A stretch of 64,000 nt of DNA from Leptospira semungkisensis (GTDB taxonomy: Bacteria > Spirochaetota > Leptospiria > Leptospirales > Leptospiraceae): assembly GCF_004770055.1 (NCBI RefSeq), contig NZ_RQEP01000005.1:1-64000 (forward strand), read 5' to 3'. Positions 37,265 through 46,311 of the stretch are shown here, in pieces (positions within the stretch are counted from its first letter, which is position 1; every line of letters starts with the position of its first letter). The position numbers were made by a program, and so were the translations under genes. Below the pieces are notes generated by a model that searched no databases, had not been told where the DNA came from, and saw nothing but the letters and a program-made list of their open reading frames with translations.

Positions 37265-39733
37265 ATGAAACACGAACCGGTCGATTTTTTTACCAGATAC
37301 TTTGTAGTTTTATTTAGAGAAAGGATCCAGAGTCGTTTGCATTCTTCGGATCCAATCCGAAAACTTTTCTATCTAGTCCTTCTTCTTCTATTCTTGAACG
37401 GATTCCTATTCGTGTTTTCTATAAAAGACATTTGGAATGTTCCGAAGGCAGATCAGTACGAAAAACCTTCTCTTCTATTCGGGATCAATGCCGAAGGAAA
37501 TTATGAACCAATCGCCGAGTTCTATCGTTTTTCTAGGATCGTATTAACCGAAGAAGATCTTCCTGGAGGTTGGGACAATAAGGTCATTCGCTGTTTCGAA
37601 TCCACTGAGGACAATAATTTCAGATCTCATAAGGGCTTGGACCTGAGAGGAATTTTTAGAGCTGCCATGGTCAATCTTCTTGCAGGAAGAGTGAAAGAAG
37701 GTGCTTCCACGATCACTCAGCAGGTAGCTCGACTTAAATTCCTAAACACAGAAAGATCCTTTGGACGAAAGGCAAGAGAGGCTTGGCTCGCACTTCTTCT
37801 AGAAGCAGTCTTCGATAAAAAGACTTTGATGAATATTTATCTGAACGAGATCCCTCTCGGTCATGGAACAATCGGAGCCGGCGCTGCAGCCAGATTCTAT
37901 TTTAGAAAAGATCTGAAGGATCTAAGCTGGGGAGAAGCGGCACTTCTCGCGAGTTTGACCACAAGACCTAAGGAATTTTCTCCTTTGGTAAATCCGAATA
38001 CTTCCGCAAGTAAGGTGAGGGTAGTATTCAAGAAATTGGTGGAGAATGGGATCCTGGATGTGGATACCGCAGAGAAAGAGTTCTCAGCATTCTCTGAATA
38101 TTATATAACTCTAAACCGTTCTCCGAATGATTCCGCATTTTCGGATCGATTGAATCGTTTTCCTTATTTTACGGAATATGTGCGCAAGAACCTTTCTCGC
38201 TATATTCCTCCGACCCAGTTGTATGAGGGCGGGCTTAAGATCTATACTACACTGAATATTCAGCACCAAACCCAAGCGGAGAAGGCGCTAATCTCCGGGC
38301 TCAAACAACAGACCCAGCTTTCTAACCAGAGAGCGTTTACTAAAATAGATTCCTTCGAGGATTCTTACGGTCCTATTTTCCAACTTCTCTCGGATCTGAA
38401 CGATGTTCCTGAGTTCAAGTTCAAGATCTCTCGTTCTTATAGGACCTTCAATCGGGCCTGGCAAGAGGATCTGAGGGACGAGTTGTCCGTCTTAAATTTG
38501 ATCTCAGGCACAGAAGGCTTGGGAGAAAGCATCGATCTAAACTATAAGACCCAAGCGACTCAGGACCATCTTCTTCCTGTAGAAGGAGCGCTGATCTCTA
38601 TTCGTCCTGATACAGGCTATATTACTTCGATGGTGGGAGGATCCGGATTCCGTTCCGACAACCAGCAGATCCGCGCCTTCCAAGCGTATAGACAGCCTGG
38701 ATCTGCGTTTAAACCGTTAGTCTATGCTTCTTCTATGGAATACTATCACCAGCATCCAGACGATAAGAAGAATGTAACTGCGGCTTCTCTCTTTGATGAC
38801 TCTCCACTTCAATATGTTTTGGAAGATGGAGATGAATGGAATCCGAGCAATTACTCCGGAGAATATTCAGGATTCATAAGATTAAGACAGGCTCTAGAGC
38901 TTTCCAGAAACAGTGTTGCCGTGCGTCTTCTGGAACATACCGGCTTAAATAATCTTCTTCCGAATTTAGAAAAGATACTACAAGTAGAGAGCCGAAACCT
39001 TCCGAGAGACTTTTCTATCGCATTAGGAAGTTTTGAAGTATCTCCGTACGAACTCGCGAGAGCGTACACAGTTTTTGCATCCGGAGGAAAGCAAGTCTTT
39101 CCTCTTAGCGTTCTCTATGTAGAAGACGAGAACGGAGTCCTTATCAAAGATTTCAGAAAAGAGTTCGAGACCAAAGAAAAGAAACGATTAGTCTCTTCCG
39201 AAGTCAGCTATGTAATCACTTCCATGATGGAAGATGTGATTAAGAAAGGAACCGGAACCGGAGCAAGATCTTACGGACTCACTCGACCCGCTGCAGGAAA
39301 AACAGGAACCACGAATAATTTCAGGGACGCATGGTTTGCAGGTTATACTCCCGAACTCGTGGCAGTGGTCTGGGTCGGATACGATACAGGAACACTTTCT
39401 CTCGGAAGAGGAATGTCCGGAGCAGTCGTAGCCGCTCCTATCTGGGGAAGATTCATGGCAAACGCACTCTCTAGAGAAAAGTCCAGGTCCTTCGATTTCG
39501 GAGAAGCTAAGATTGTACGAAAAACAATCTGCTCCATTTCCGGAAAGCTTCCCGGAAGCCATTGCTACCAAACAGAAGAAGAAGTCTTCGACTCTAAGAC
39601 AGTCCCGAAAGAAGTCTGCGAAGATCATAAGGGAATGACAGGTCCGGAGCCTAGTCACCACGAGCCAACACCCCAAACTACTAAAAAGAAAAAACCAAAT
39701 CTTTTCGAAGGCGACGAGGACGTAATTCGGTAA
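37265..39733 (+). CDS. Bifunctional penicillin-binding protein (class A)
   Basis: An 822-residue class A PBP. One membrane anchor lies near residues 37-55. The glycosyltransferase (GT51) domain has ESTEDNNFRSHKGLDLRGI with the catalytic glutamate, then GASTITQQVARL and a second glutamate region. The transpeptidase domain has SxxK as GSAFK (S480), SxN as SRNSVAV and KTG at residues 679-681. A charged tail (EPSHHEPTPQTTKKKK) ends the protein. It polymerises and cross-links peptidoglycan at the inner-membrane face. It neighbours bactofilin and M23 genes, so this is a wall-growth locus. Confidence 0.92.
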   Translation: MKHEPVDFFTRYFVVLFRERIQSRLHSSDPIRKLFYLVLLLLFLNGFLFVFSIKDIWNVPKADQYEKPSLLFGINAEGNYEPIAEFYRFSRIVLTEEDLPGGWDNKVIRCFESTEDNNFRSHKGLDLRGIFRAAMVNLLAGRVKEGASTITQQVARLKFLNTERSFGRKAREAWLALLLEAVFDKKTLMNIYLNEIPLGHGTIGAGAAARFYFRKDLKDLSWGEAALLASLTTRPKEFSPLVNPNTSASKVRVVFKKLVENGILDVDTAEKEFSAFSEYYITLNRSPNDSAFSDRLNRFPYFTEYVRKNLSRYIPPTQLYEGGLKIYTTLNIQHQTQAEKALISGLKQQTQLSNQRAFTKIDSFEDSYGPIFQLLSDLNDVPEFKFKISRSYRTFNRAWQEDLRDELSVLNLISGTEGLGESIDLNYKTQATQDHLLPVEGALISIRPDTGYITSMVGGSGFRSDNQQIRAFQAYRQPGSAFKPLVYASSMEYYHQHPDDKKNVTAASLFDDSPLQYVLEDGDEWNPSNYSGEYSGFIRLRQALELSRNSVAVRLLEHTGLNNLLPNLEKILQVESRNLPRDFSIALGSFEVSPYELARAYTVFASGGKQVFPLSVLYVEDENGVLIKDFRKEFETKEKKRLVSSEVSYVITSMMEDVIKKGTGTGARSYGLTRPAAGKTGTTNNFRDAWFAGYTPELVAVVWVGYDTGTLSLGRGMSGAVVAAPIWGRFMANALSREKSRSFDFGEAKIVRKTICSISGKLPGSHCYQTEEEVFDSKTVPKEVCEDHKGMTGPEPSHHEPTPQTTKKKKPNLFEGDEDVIR

Positions 39734-39814
39734 TCATGTAGGATCTCCTACAAAAAGAGTTGTCGATTTCGGAACCGCTCACCAAATAGATGAATCAGCA
39801 ATCAGGAGTAACAG

Positions 39815-40225
39815 ATGGCCATCGGTAAGGATAATAATAACAGCGTAATCGGCCCCGGTTCCATATTTGAGGGCAAATTCTATATCGCTGGTTCCCTACG
39901 TATCGACGGAAAATTCGAAGGGGAAATTAAGACCGACGACGCATTATTCATAGGCGAGACCGGAAAGGTTCGCACCAATATTTCTGCGAGAGAAGTGATC
40001 GTAGCGGGAACCTTGATTGGAAACATTAAGGCAGAAAACGAGGTCAGACTCGAAGAAACCGGACGTCTCTTAGGAGACATTATTGCTCCTTCCCTTTCAT
40101 TAGCGAAAGGAGTCGTTGCCAAAGGAAACATCACTGTTACCGGCGGACAAAAGAAAGATGTGAAAAAGATCGTGGAAGAATCTTTCGGTGGTACCAGAAC
40201 CCTGGACAACGGAAAGGAAGAGTAA
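39815..40225 (+). CDS. Bactofilin
   Basis: A 136-residue bactofilin (DUF583). The beta-helical core repeats about every 17 residues: IGPGSIFEGKFYIAGSLRIDGKFEGEI, LFIGETGKVRTNISA, VIVAGTLIGNI and VRLEETGRLLGDI. Bactofilins polymerise into filaments that anchor wall enzymes, and in Leptospira biflexa a bactofilin has been reported to shape the cell helix. CAGGAGT precedes the ATG. The next gene encodes an M23 peptidase, a common partner of bactofilins. Confidence 0.93.
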   Translation: MAIGKDNNNSVIGPGSIFEGKFYIAGSLRIDGKFEGEIKTDDALFIGETGKVRTNISAREVIVAGTLIGNIKAENEVRLEETGRLLGDIIAPSLSLAKGVVAKGNITVTGGQKKDVKKIVEESFGGTRTLDNGKEE

Positions 40226-40230
40226 TTTTA

Positions 40231-40307
40231 CGGCCAACCGTTCTTTTTCCCTCCTCTTAGGATTCGTCCCAATCAAAAACTCGGGTGGAAGCCCACCCCG
40301 TTGGCCG
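40231..40307 (+). promoter_or_regulatory. Nested stem-loop in the bactofilin-M23 leader
   Basis: CGGCCAAC (40231-40238) can pair with GTTGGCCG (40300-40307), and inside this an independent GGGTGG/CCACCC hairpin (40283-40298) forms. The outer arm covers the in-frame TTG codon at 40301 ahead of the M23 gene. It may be a terminator-like or translation-control structure; no T run follows it. Confidence 0.35.
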
Positions 40308-40318
40308 ATACTGATACT

Positions 40319-41449
40319 ATGATCTTCAAGAAGCCCAGGCAATTGACAGCCGGAAAGGAAATTCTCCGGACCGATAACTTCACTCTCATATACCTGGGCG
40401 CCTTTCATTTCCATTATTCCTTTTATTTTCGCGGAAATCTGTACCACGGGAATCTGGACTTTAGAAGACGCAAATTCCGTATCATTCCTGCAATCGCATC
40501 CGTTCTATTCGTATTATTATTTTTAGGCCTTTGGATGAGCCCATCCAATGCTTCGATGGAACATCACCATGCCGCAAGCACCGAAGTCACAGAGAACGAT
40601 TCAGAAGACTTAAAAGCCAAGAAAGGCGACGAGAAATTCTTAGAAGAATCTGAAAAGGCAAAGCTCACGATTCTCATGGCAAATGAGATCCGTAATTCTT
40701 CGGACAAGAAGAAGCAACTGAAAGTCGTCACGTACAAGGTAAAGAGGAATGAAACCCTCTCAGAGATCGCGACCAGATACAAGGTTTCTATGGAATCCAT
40801 CGCGGGATCTTCCAGTATCAATATGGAAGATACTCTGTATCCCGGGCAAATATTACAGATCCCGAATAAACAAGGCCTTCTCTATAAGGTAAAAGCGGGA
40901 GACACCGTTGCCAAAGTAGCCGTCCTCTACAAGGTCAACTTGGATGAAATCTTAGAAGAGAACAAACTGGATGATCTAGACATTCTTCGTCCAGGACAGA
41001 AAGTATTCTTACCTGGAGCTGTGATCCCTGATCCAACCCCAAAATGGGTTGTTCCTGTCACTTCTCATGTGGTCACTTCGAATTATGGATGGAGAACCTT
41101 CCCCCAACATAAATTCCATGAGGCATTGGACTTAAAGGCAAACTACGAAGCAGTCATGGCGGCACGCAACGGCAAGGTGATCTTTGCAGGATGGATGGGC
41201 GGTTACGGAAACGCGATCGTGATCGAGCATAACGACGACTTTAAGACATTGTATGCGCATAACTCCAGACTGAATGTAAAACGCGGAGATTACGTGGTCG
41301 CAGGAAAGAAGATCTCTACATCCGGATGTACTGGCTATTGCTTTGGCCCCCATCTTCACTTCGAGGTCATTCATAAGGGAAAATCCGTCAATCCTGGCAA
41401 ATACCTGAAGGGCCTCGCTTATAAGAAAGGCTCTAAACCGAACCATTAA
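40319..41449 (+). CDS. LysM-M23 peptidoglycan peptidase
   Basis: A 376-residue protein. One membrane segment lies near residues 50-72 (IIPAIASVLFVLLFLGLWM). Two LysM domains follow: TYKVKRNETLSEIATRYKVS and LYKVKAGDTVAKVAVLYKVN. The C-terminal M23 (lysostaphin) domain has HEALDLKANYEA, with the H-x3-D pair, and PHLHFEVIHKGKSVNP with the HLH motif, so both metal-binding sets appear intact. It probably cuts peptide cross-links while held by LysM. The start is uncertain: ATG 40319 is used; TTG 40301 is an alternative inside a stem-loop. Neighbouring bactofilin suggests a shared shape or division role. Confidence 0.88.
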   Translation: MIFKKPRQLTAGKEILRTDNFTLIYLGAFHFHYSFYFRGNLYHGNLDFRRRKFRIIPAIASVLFVLLFLGLWMSPSNASMEHHHAASTEVTENDSEDLKAKKGDEKFLEESEKAKLTILMANEIRNSSDKKKQLKVVTYKVKRNETLSEIATRYKVSMESIAGSSSINMEDTLYPGQILQIPNKQGLLYKVKAGDTVAKVAVLYKVNLDEILEENKLDDLDILRPGQKVFLPGAVIPDPTPKWVVPVTSHVVTSNYGWRTFPQHKFHEALDLKANYEAVMAARNGKVIFAGWMGGYGNAIVIEHNDDFKTLYAHNSRLNVKRGDYVVAGKKISTSGCTGYCFGPHLHFEVIHKGKSVNPGKYLKGLAYKKGSKPNH

Positions 41450-41458
41450 GATTTTCTC

Positions 41459-42550
41459 ATGAAGCGATTCGTTCTCTTCTGCCTATTTGCGGCAACAACC
41501 TTCTCCTTCGGATGCAACCCCTCCGTTGTGGAGTATTTAGAAAAGCGCACAGACCAACAATATTCAGCCACCCAAGGATTAGAGGTATTCTTTCTCACGT
41601 CCAGGGCAATCAATCCTGGATCCCAAGTTGCCTGCTCTAACTCTTATTTTCTGAATTTCGGAAATCAGACCCAAAAAACAGGAAGTTGTTTAGTGAGTGT
41701 TCCTGCAGATAGAGAAGTTGGCGCGCTTCCATTCGGCTTGGGAAATAAGGATAAGTCCTTTCAATTCCTAGAACACAAAATCGGAAATCAAACAGCGAGT
41801 CCTACTGACCAAGAAAGCCTTTGGTGGAAGCGGATAGAAGAAGATCCTTTCGATGAAGTAGTGGTCTTTGTTCACGGCTTCAACGTGAACTTCGAAGAAG
41901 CTGTACTTCGTGCAGCCCAGCTTAAATACGATCTGAAATTTCCAGGCAAGGTTGCTCTATATAGTTGGCCGGCCGGTAACGATGGAACCATGCTTGGCTC
42001 ACTCTTCTTGCGGAATACGTATGAGAAAAATCTGGTCTCGGCAAGAAGTAGTAGAGACTCCTTTAAGAACTTTATCCGAAGAATGTCCCAAACCAAGAAG
42101 AAGATCCATCTTCTTGTGCATTCCATGGGACATCAGGTAGTATTGAATTCAATTGCGGAACTTTCCAAAGAAGCAGGATCTCAACCGTTCTTAAAGGAAT
42201 TGGTATTGAATGCTCCCGACTATGATACCGGTGACTTCATACTCATTCTACAAAGCCTATTAAAATCCTCCGAAAGGATCACTCTCTACTGTTCTCCCGG
42301 AGACTCTGCATTATTTGCTTCTGCACAGATCCACCAAGCAGGACGTCTAGGAGCATGTTCCAGATTTCCAGGAGTGGATGTCGTGAATGTGAATCCGATC
42401 GATGCTTCCCTACTCTCCTTAGGACATGGATACTATTCTTCTCGACCGGTAATAACCGATCTATACCAACTCTTCTTAGGGCTTCATGCGGAGAAGAGAT
42501 TGTTTATCAGAAGATCGTACGGCAACGAGAACTATATCCTTCGCAACTAA
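41459..42550 (+). CDS. DUF900-type alpha/beta hydrolase lipoprotein
   Basis: A 363-residue protein with a lipobox-like signal (FSFGC near residue 19). The alpha/beta hydrolase domain starts with VVVFVHGFNVNFEEAV (oxyanion region) and carries the nucleophile elbow LVHSMGHQV near residue 220; the later LNAPDYDTGDF and SLGHGYY supply aspartate and histidine candidates. DUF900 members are serine hydrolases of unknown substrate. It begins 9 bases after the M23 peptidase gene and likely shares its transcript. Confidence 0.8.
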   Translation: MKRFVLFCLFAATTFSFGCNPSVVEYLEKRTDQQYSATQGLEVFFLTSRAINPGSQVACSNSYFLNFGNQTQKTGSCLVSVPADREVGALPFGLGNKDKSFQFLEHKIGNQTASPTDQESLWWKRIEEDPFDEVVVFVHGFNVNFEEAVLRAAQLKYDLKFPGKVALYSWPAGNDGTMLGSLFLRNTYEKNLVSARSSRDSFKNFIRRMSQTKKKIHLLVHSMGHQVVLNSIAELSKEAGSQPFLKELVLNAPDYDTGDFILILQSLLKSSERITLYCSPGDSALFASAQIHQAGRLGACSRFPGVDVVNVNPIDASLLSLGHGYYSSRPVITDLYQLFLGLHAEKRLFIRRSYGNENYILRN

Positions 42551-42604
42551 TCGTCCCCATTTCAATCCCAGCACGTTAGTCGATACACCGAAAGTTTAAG
42601 CTTT

Positions 42605-42622
42605 CTAATCCGTTTGGATTAG
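42605..42622. terminator. Hairpin after the DUF900 hydrolase gene
   Basis: CTAATCC-GTTT-GGATTAG is a perfect 7-bp stem with a 4-base loop, about 55 bases past the stop. It may end transcription of the wall block, though there is no T run. Confidence 0.5.
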
Positions 42623-42640
42623 TCTCGGATCGGTTTGTAA

Positions 42641-42669
42641 TAATGTTTATAATAAAGTTGTAAACATTA
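42641..42669. promoter_or_regulatory. Long AT-rich inverted repeat upstream of the kinase gene
   Basis: TAATGTTTA and TAAACATTA form a perfect 9-bp inverted repeat with an 11-base spacer; outer TTGTAA/TTACAA arms extend it with a short mismatch. It lies 210 bases upstream of the receiver-histidine kinase start in a 330-base stretch without a gene. It could be an operator for a dimeric regulator. Confidence 0.4.
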
Positions 42670-42880
42670 CACTTACAATTCTAGTTTGATTTTCCCAAAT
42701 TCGGGAATGATTCTAAACGAAGTTGTCATACAAATCATTTCTGAAATAAAAAAGTCCCGGTTTAATGATTTTACTTGCCGTTATATAAAAAAATTTTCTT
42801 TGCCCATTCACGCATCATTTTCACAAACCATTTAGTATTTATGTAGTTGAAACTAATAGTTTTCTTCGTAGATTAGAAGT

Positions 42881-44242
42881 ATGCTTACAAAACCTAAGAT
42901 ACTAGTCGTCGAGGATGAGATCATAGTCGCCGTAAACTTGGGACAAAAATTAAAGAAGCTAGGATACGATCTTGTAGGCATTACATCTTCCGGCGAAGAA
43001 GCCATTCAAAAGGCTGAAGAAAATCATCCGGACCTAGTCCTCATGGACATCAATATAGAAGGTAACCTTGACGGGATCCAAACTGCAGAGTTACTCAGAA
43101 ACCGTTTTCAAACACCCGTTATTTATCTTACCGCGTATGCGGATGAAAACACTTTAAACCGAGCCAAGAGGACTCAACCTTTAGGTTATATAGTAAAGCC
43201 TTTTGAATCGGATCAGCTTCGCTCTTCTATTGAAGTAGCTCTCTATAAGAATGAATTAGAACATCGCAATCGTAAGAATGAAGAATCTCTTAAATCTACT
43301 CTGAATCATTTAGAATCAGGGATCATCACCACAGACGAGAATGGTCTGATTCTTTTCTGCAATCCTGTTGCTGAAAAGATCACAGGCGTCAGTTACGCTG
43401 AATGTATAGGACAGGCCTTAAGCAAGGTCTTAAAATTAGAAGAAGCAAACACTTCTACCTTCAACCTGCCGGTCTCCGAGGTTCTATCCGCAAATCATAG
43501 TGTGGAAAAAAACGGCGTCTTTGCAGTGGATGGAATCGGAAACAAAACTCAGATCTCCATAAACATTTCTCCGATCCTGAACTCCGAAGGAAAAGCGAGC
43601 GGTACGATCACTGTACTTCGCTCTGGTGAATTGGATAATATCAATCAATCTTATTTAAAAGAGATCCACCATCGTATCAAAAACAATCTCACTGTTATTT
43701 CTTCTCTCCTGAGTATGAATGCATCTAATTTGAAAGATCAGGAGACTCTGGATATATTCAAGGATAGCCAGCATAGGATCCAGGCAGTCGCATTATTACA
43801 CGAAGTGTTGTATGAAAATCATGACCTTTCTTCCATCAGTTTCGATCTATATGTGAAGAAGTTAACGGATCTACTCTTCGAAGTTTACAAAGTAGATCGT
43901 GAAAAATTTAAACTTACCCTGGATATAAAGGCTTCTCGCATTCCGAGCGAAATGGGAATGAACTGCGCACTCATCATTAACGAACTTCTCACAAACTCGT
44001 TCAAACACGGATTTAAAGGCAAAGAAAGCGGCTCTATAGAGGTCCATTTCCATAAAGACGAAGATCATTACTTCTTAGAAGTCAAAGATGACGGAGTAGG
44101 ACTGCCAGATCCACTTCCTCAGACCAGAGGCTCCAGTTCCTTAGGATTGTCCCTGGTGGATTCCTTTGTAAAACTTTTGAGGGGCAAACTAATTCTGGAA
44201 AACGCAAACGGCTGTAGGGTCACCTTAAGCTTCCCCGCATAA
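42881..44242 (+). CDS. Receiver-PAS-HisKA_2 histidine kinase
   Basis: A 453-residue signalling protein. The receiver domain (residues 1-120) has VVEDE, phosphoacceptor D56 in LVLMDINIEG and the conserved lysine in YIVKPF. A PAS domain follows (about 130-250, starting LNHLESGIITTDENGLILFCN). The kinase half is of the HisKA_2 type: KEIHHRIKNNLTVISSLL with H263/H264, and an ATPase core with NELLTNSFKHGF and DDGVGLPD, then SLGLSLVDSF. It would be phosphorylated on the receiver and control its own kinase; a partner regulator is not adjacent. The first ATG is used, with TAGAAG nearby. Confidence 0.9.
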   Translation: MLTKPKILVVEDEIIVAVNLGQKLKKLGYDLVGITSSGEEAIQKAEENHPDLVLMDINIEGNLDGIQTAELLRNRFQTPVIYLTAYADENTLNRAKRTQPLGYIVKPFESDQLRSSIEVALYKNELEHRNRKNEESLKSTLNHLESGIITTDENGLILFCNPVAEKITGVSYAECIGQALSKVLKLEEANTSTFNLPVSEVLSANHSVEKNGVFAVDGIGNKTQISINISPILNSEGKASGTITVLRSGELDNINQSYLKEIHHRIKNNLTVISSLLSMNASNLKDQETLDIFKDSQHRIQAVALLHEVLYENHDLSSISFDLYVKKLTDLLFEVYKVDREKFKLTLDIKASRIPSEMGMNCALIINELLTNSFKHGFKGKESGSIEVHFHKDEDHYFLEVKDDGVGLPDPLPQTRGSSSLGLSLVDSFVKLLRGKLILENANGCRVTLSFPA

Positions 44243-44297
44243 ATAGTTTTACAAAAAACGTTTTACTACTCTATTGAATCGGGCAACCCTGATCCCG

Positions 44298-45122
44298 ATG
44301 AAGACAAGTTTCGAATTTTTTGAGATCACCGAGAGAGAAGACGGAGTTGCCATTTTATATTTAAACCGTCCTGAAAAGAGAAATTCCATGAACTGGAGTT
44401 TCTGGAGAGATCTCCCGGACGCAGTCGAAGAGATCAATAATAACTCTAAGATCAGATCCTTCGTGGTCGCAGGTAAGGGAAAGTCCTTCTCTACAGGATT
44501 AGATCTCGAGTCCTTTGTCCAAGAATTCGGAAGTGTAGTTCACGGACAATTCGGCGACGATCGAAGAAAATTTTACGAACTTATTCTCAGAATGCAGAAA
44601 GGGATCAATGCAGTTTATGATTCTCCAAAACCTTCCGTAGCAGCCGTGCAAAAACATTGCATAGGCGGAGGATTGGATCTTATCTCTGCTTGTGATATTC
44701 GTTATGCTACTTATGATTCATCGATTTCCTTACGAGAAGCCAAGGTTGCGATCGTTGCGGACATGGGATCTATCAATCGTCTTCCTTCCATTATCGGACA
44801 AGGGCATACTAGAGAGTTGGCCTATACCGGAAAAGACATCGATGGAGAAGAAGCTTACAGGATCGGATTGGTGTCTAAACTCTTCAAGACCCAAGAAGAA
44901 TTAATGGAAGCTGCGATCGGGACAGCTGCGGAAATCGCGGCAAATCCGCGGATCGTCGTACAAGGAACCAAAGAGGTAATGAATTATTCCGAAGGAAAAC
45001 CTCTTAGCTCCGGATTAAACTATGTCGCGGTTTGGAATTCCAGCTTTTTGGATTCCAAAGATTTCAGAGAAGCGATGAACTCTTTCCGTGATAGAAAGCG
45101 GCCTGAATATAATAAAGGCTGA
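44298..45122 (+). CDS. Enoyl-CoA hydratase/isomerase family protein
   Basis: A 274-residue crotonase-fold protein. LYLNRPEKRNSMNWSFW opens the domain. The oxyanion hole is suggested by GKGKSFSTGLDL and KHCIGGGLDLISACDIRYA (near residues 122-140), and the E in REAKVAIVADMGSINRLP is in the catalytic region of hydratases. It may act in fatty-acid beta-oxidation, the main energy path of Leptospira. The ATG at 44298 is preferred to an in-frame TTG at 44274. It follows the kinase gene by 55 bases. Confidence 0.85.
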   Translation: MKTSFEFFEITEREDGVAILYLNRPEKRNSMNWSFWRDLPDAVEEINNNSKIRSFVVAGKGKSFSTGLDLESFVQEFGSVVHGQFGDDRRKFYELILRMQKGINAVYDSPKPSVAAVQKHCIGGGLDLISACDIRYATYDSSISLREAKVAIVADMGSINRLPSIIGQGHTRELAYTGKDIDGEEAYRIGLVSKLFKTQEELMEAAIGTAAEIAANPRIVVQGTKEVMNYSEGKPLSSGLNYVAVWNSSFLDSKDFREAMNSFRDRKRPEYNKG

Positions 45123-45124
45123 AC

Positions 45125-45304
45125 TTACGCGTAAAGATCCAATAACCGGGATTTTCCTTCCGAAGCACTTGCTTGCAATTGAGACTCGACATTGAGTTTC
45201 AACATTTTTGAGTTCAAATCGGACTGAGCTTGGAAAATCTCTCTCGGTAAATTGGCAATTCTTTCCAAAAGGAGAGATTGGCTGGTTTGGTTACTAATTT
45301 CCAT
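45125..45304 (-). CDS. Short hypothetical protein, 59 residues
   Basis: A 59-residue gene, short enough that automated calling could miss it. The frame starts ATG with AAAAAGGAA immediately upstream, a good ribosome site, and reads MEISNQTSQSLLLERI, then IANLPREIFQAQSDL, SKMLKLNVESQLQA and a final SRLLDLYA. It is polar and probably helical, with the KM-K-NVE-Q pattern faintly like short YjfB-type motility proteins. It lies in the gap between the enoyl-CoA hydratase and TPR genes, converging with the former by 2 bases. Function unknown. Confidence 0.6.
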   Translation of the reverse strand: MEISNQTSQSLLLERIANLPREIFQAQSDLNSKMLKLNVESQLQASASEGKSRLLDLYA

Positions 45305-45419
45305 TTCCTTTTTCCTCTAACTAGATTCGGGTTTTTCTTTCTCTATTATCCCAATTCAATCATCGGTTGATCCGAGGAAAACTTGATTATTTTAGCTTTT
45401 TTTTTAGCCTGTCCCAGTC

Positions 45420-46268
45420 GTGGGATTTAGGGAATTGATCGTTAGCGCCGTTCACAGGGAACGGCAAAGGGAATTTACAAAGGCATTCAACCTTTACAAG
45501 GAGTCCCTGAATTTTACCCAAAATCCGAAGACCATCCTGAAAGTGAAGAATCGTCAGGCCTGGTGTCAGTATTATATTGGAAATACTCGAGAGACCCTGA
45601 ATCTGTTTCAGGAATTGCAGGATCGTTTTTCCTCTCATCCAGAAAGCCGCCTTTACTACGCGAATTATCTCATCAAGGTCCATAATTATAAACTTGCTAA
45701 AAAGATACTTTTGAACGCAATCGAGCTCTTTCAGGATCAGCTCGAATTGTATCTTACTCTTGCAAGTTTGTTGAAGGACACGGACAGATCCAACGAAGCT
45801 ATTACGATCCTAAAGCAAGCTCTCTCTCAAGAAAAACTTTCTAGGGGAAGAGGGATCAAACGCAAGGATATCTGGGCTGAACTTGGATATCTGTATTTTC
45901 AAAGGGGCGATTATAATTCTGCATTAGCTTCTTTAAAGACAGCCATGAGAATGGACGAAGAAGAGACCTTTCTGCATTATGATATGATTGCTCAATGCTA
46001 TCTGAAAGTCTCCGATCATAAGAATGCTCTTAAATTTATAGACTTGTACATCAAATACTTTGGGGAATCGGACGCAGACATCTTAGTCATCAAGGCAAGA
46101 GCGCATGCTCAACTGCAAGAAAGCCATCTTGCTTGTGCTTCCCTTCTTCAGGCATATTCGATGGAAAACGGGCTCAAGCTTTCCGCCGAAGATATGGTGG
46201 ATTTCGGTCCCTTACTCCAAACCGGCTTTTTCGATACTTTGGAGAATGTGGAGATAGACGAGGCCTGA
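45420..46268 (+). CDS. TPR-repeat protein
   Basis: A 282-residue protein made of helical tetratricopeptide-like repeats from about residue 15 on: REFTKAFNLYKESL, SRLYYANYLIKVHNYKLAKKIL, ELYLTLASLLKDTDRSNEAITIL, AELGYLYFQRGDYNSALASLKTAM and IAQCYLKVSDHKNALKFIDLYI. Such repeats mediate protein-protein contacts. No signal or membrane segment is present, so it is cytoplasmic. The start is GTG with no clear ribosome site, so the true N terminus may be elsewhere. Confidence 0.8.
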   Translation: MGFRELIVSAVHRERQREFTKAFNLYKESLNFTQNPKTILKVKNRQAWCQYYIGNTRETLNLFQELQDRFSSHPESRLYYANYLIKVHNYKLAKKILLNAIELFQDQLELYLTLASLLKDTDRSNEAITILKQALSQEKLSRGRGIKRKDIWAELGYLYFQRGDYNSALASLKTAMRMDEEETFLHYDMIAQCYLKVSDHKNALKFIDLYIKYFGESDADILVIKARAHAQLQESHLACASLLQAYSMENGLKLSAEDMVDFGPLLQTGFFDTLENVEIDEA

Positions 46269-46311
46269 AGTCTCTCGAACTCTTTTACTTTTAAAAGAAG
46301 AAACCCTAAAA

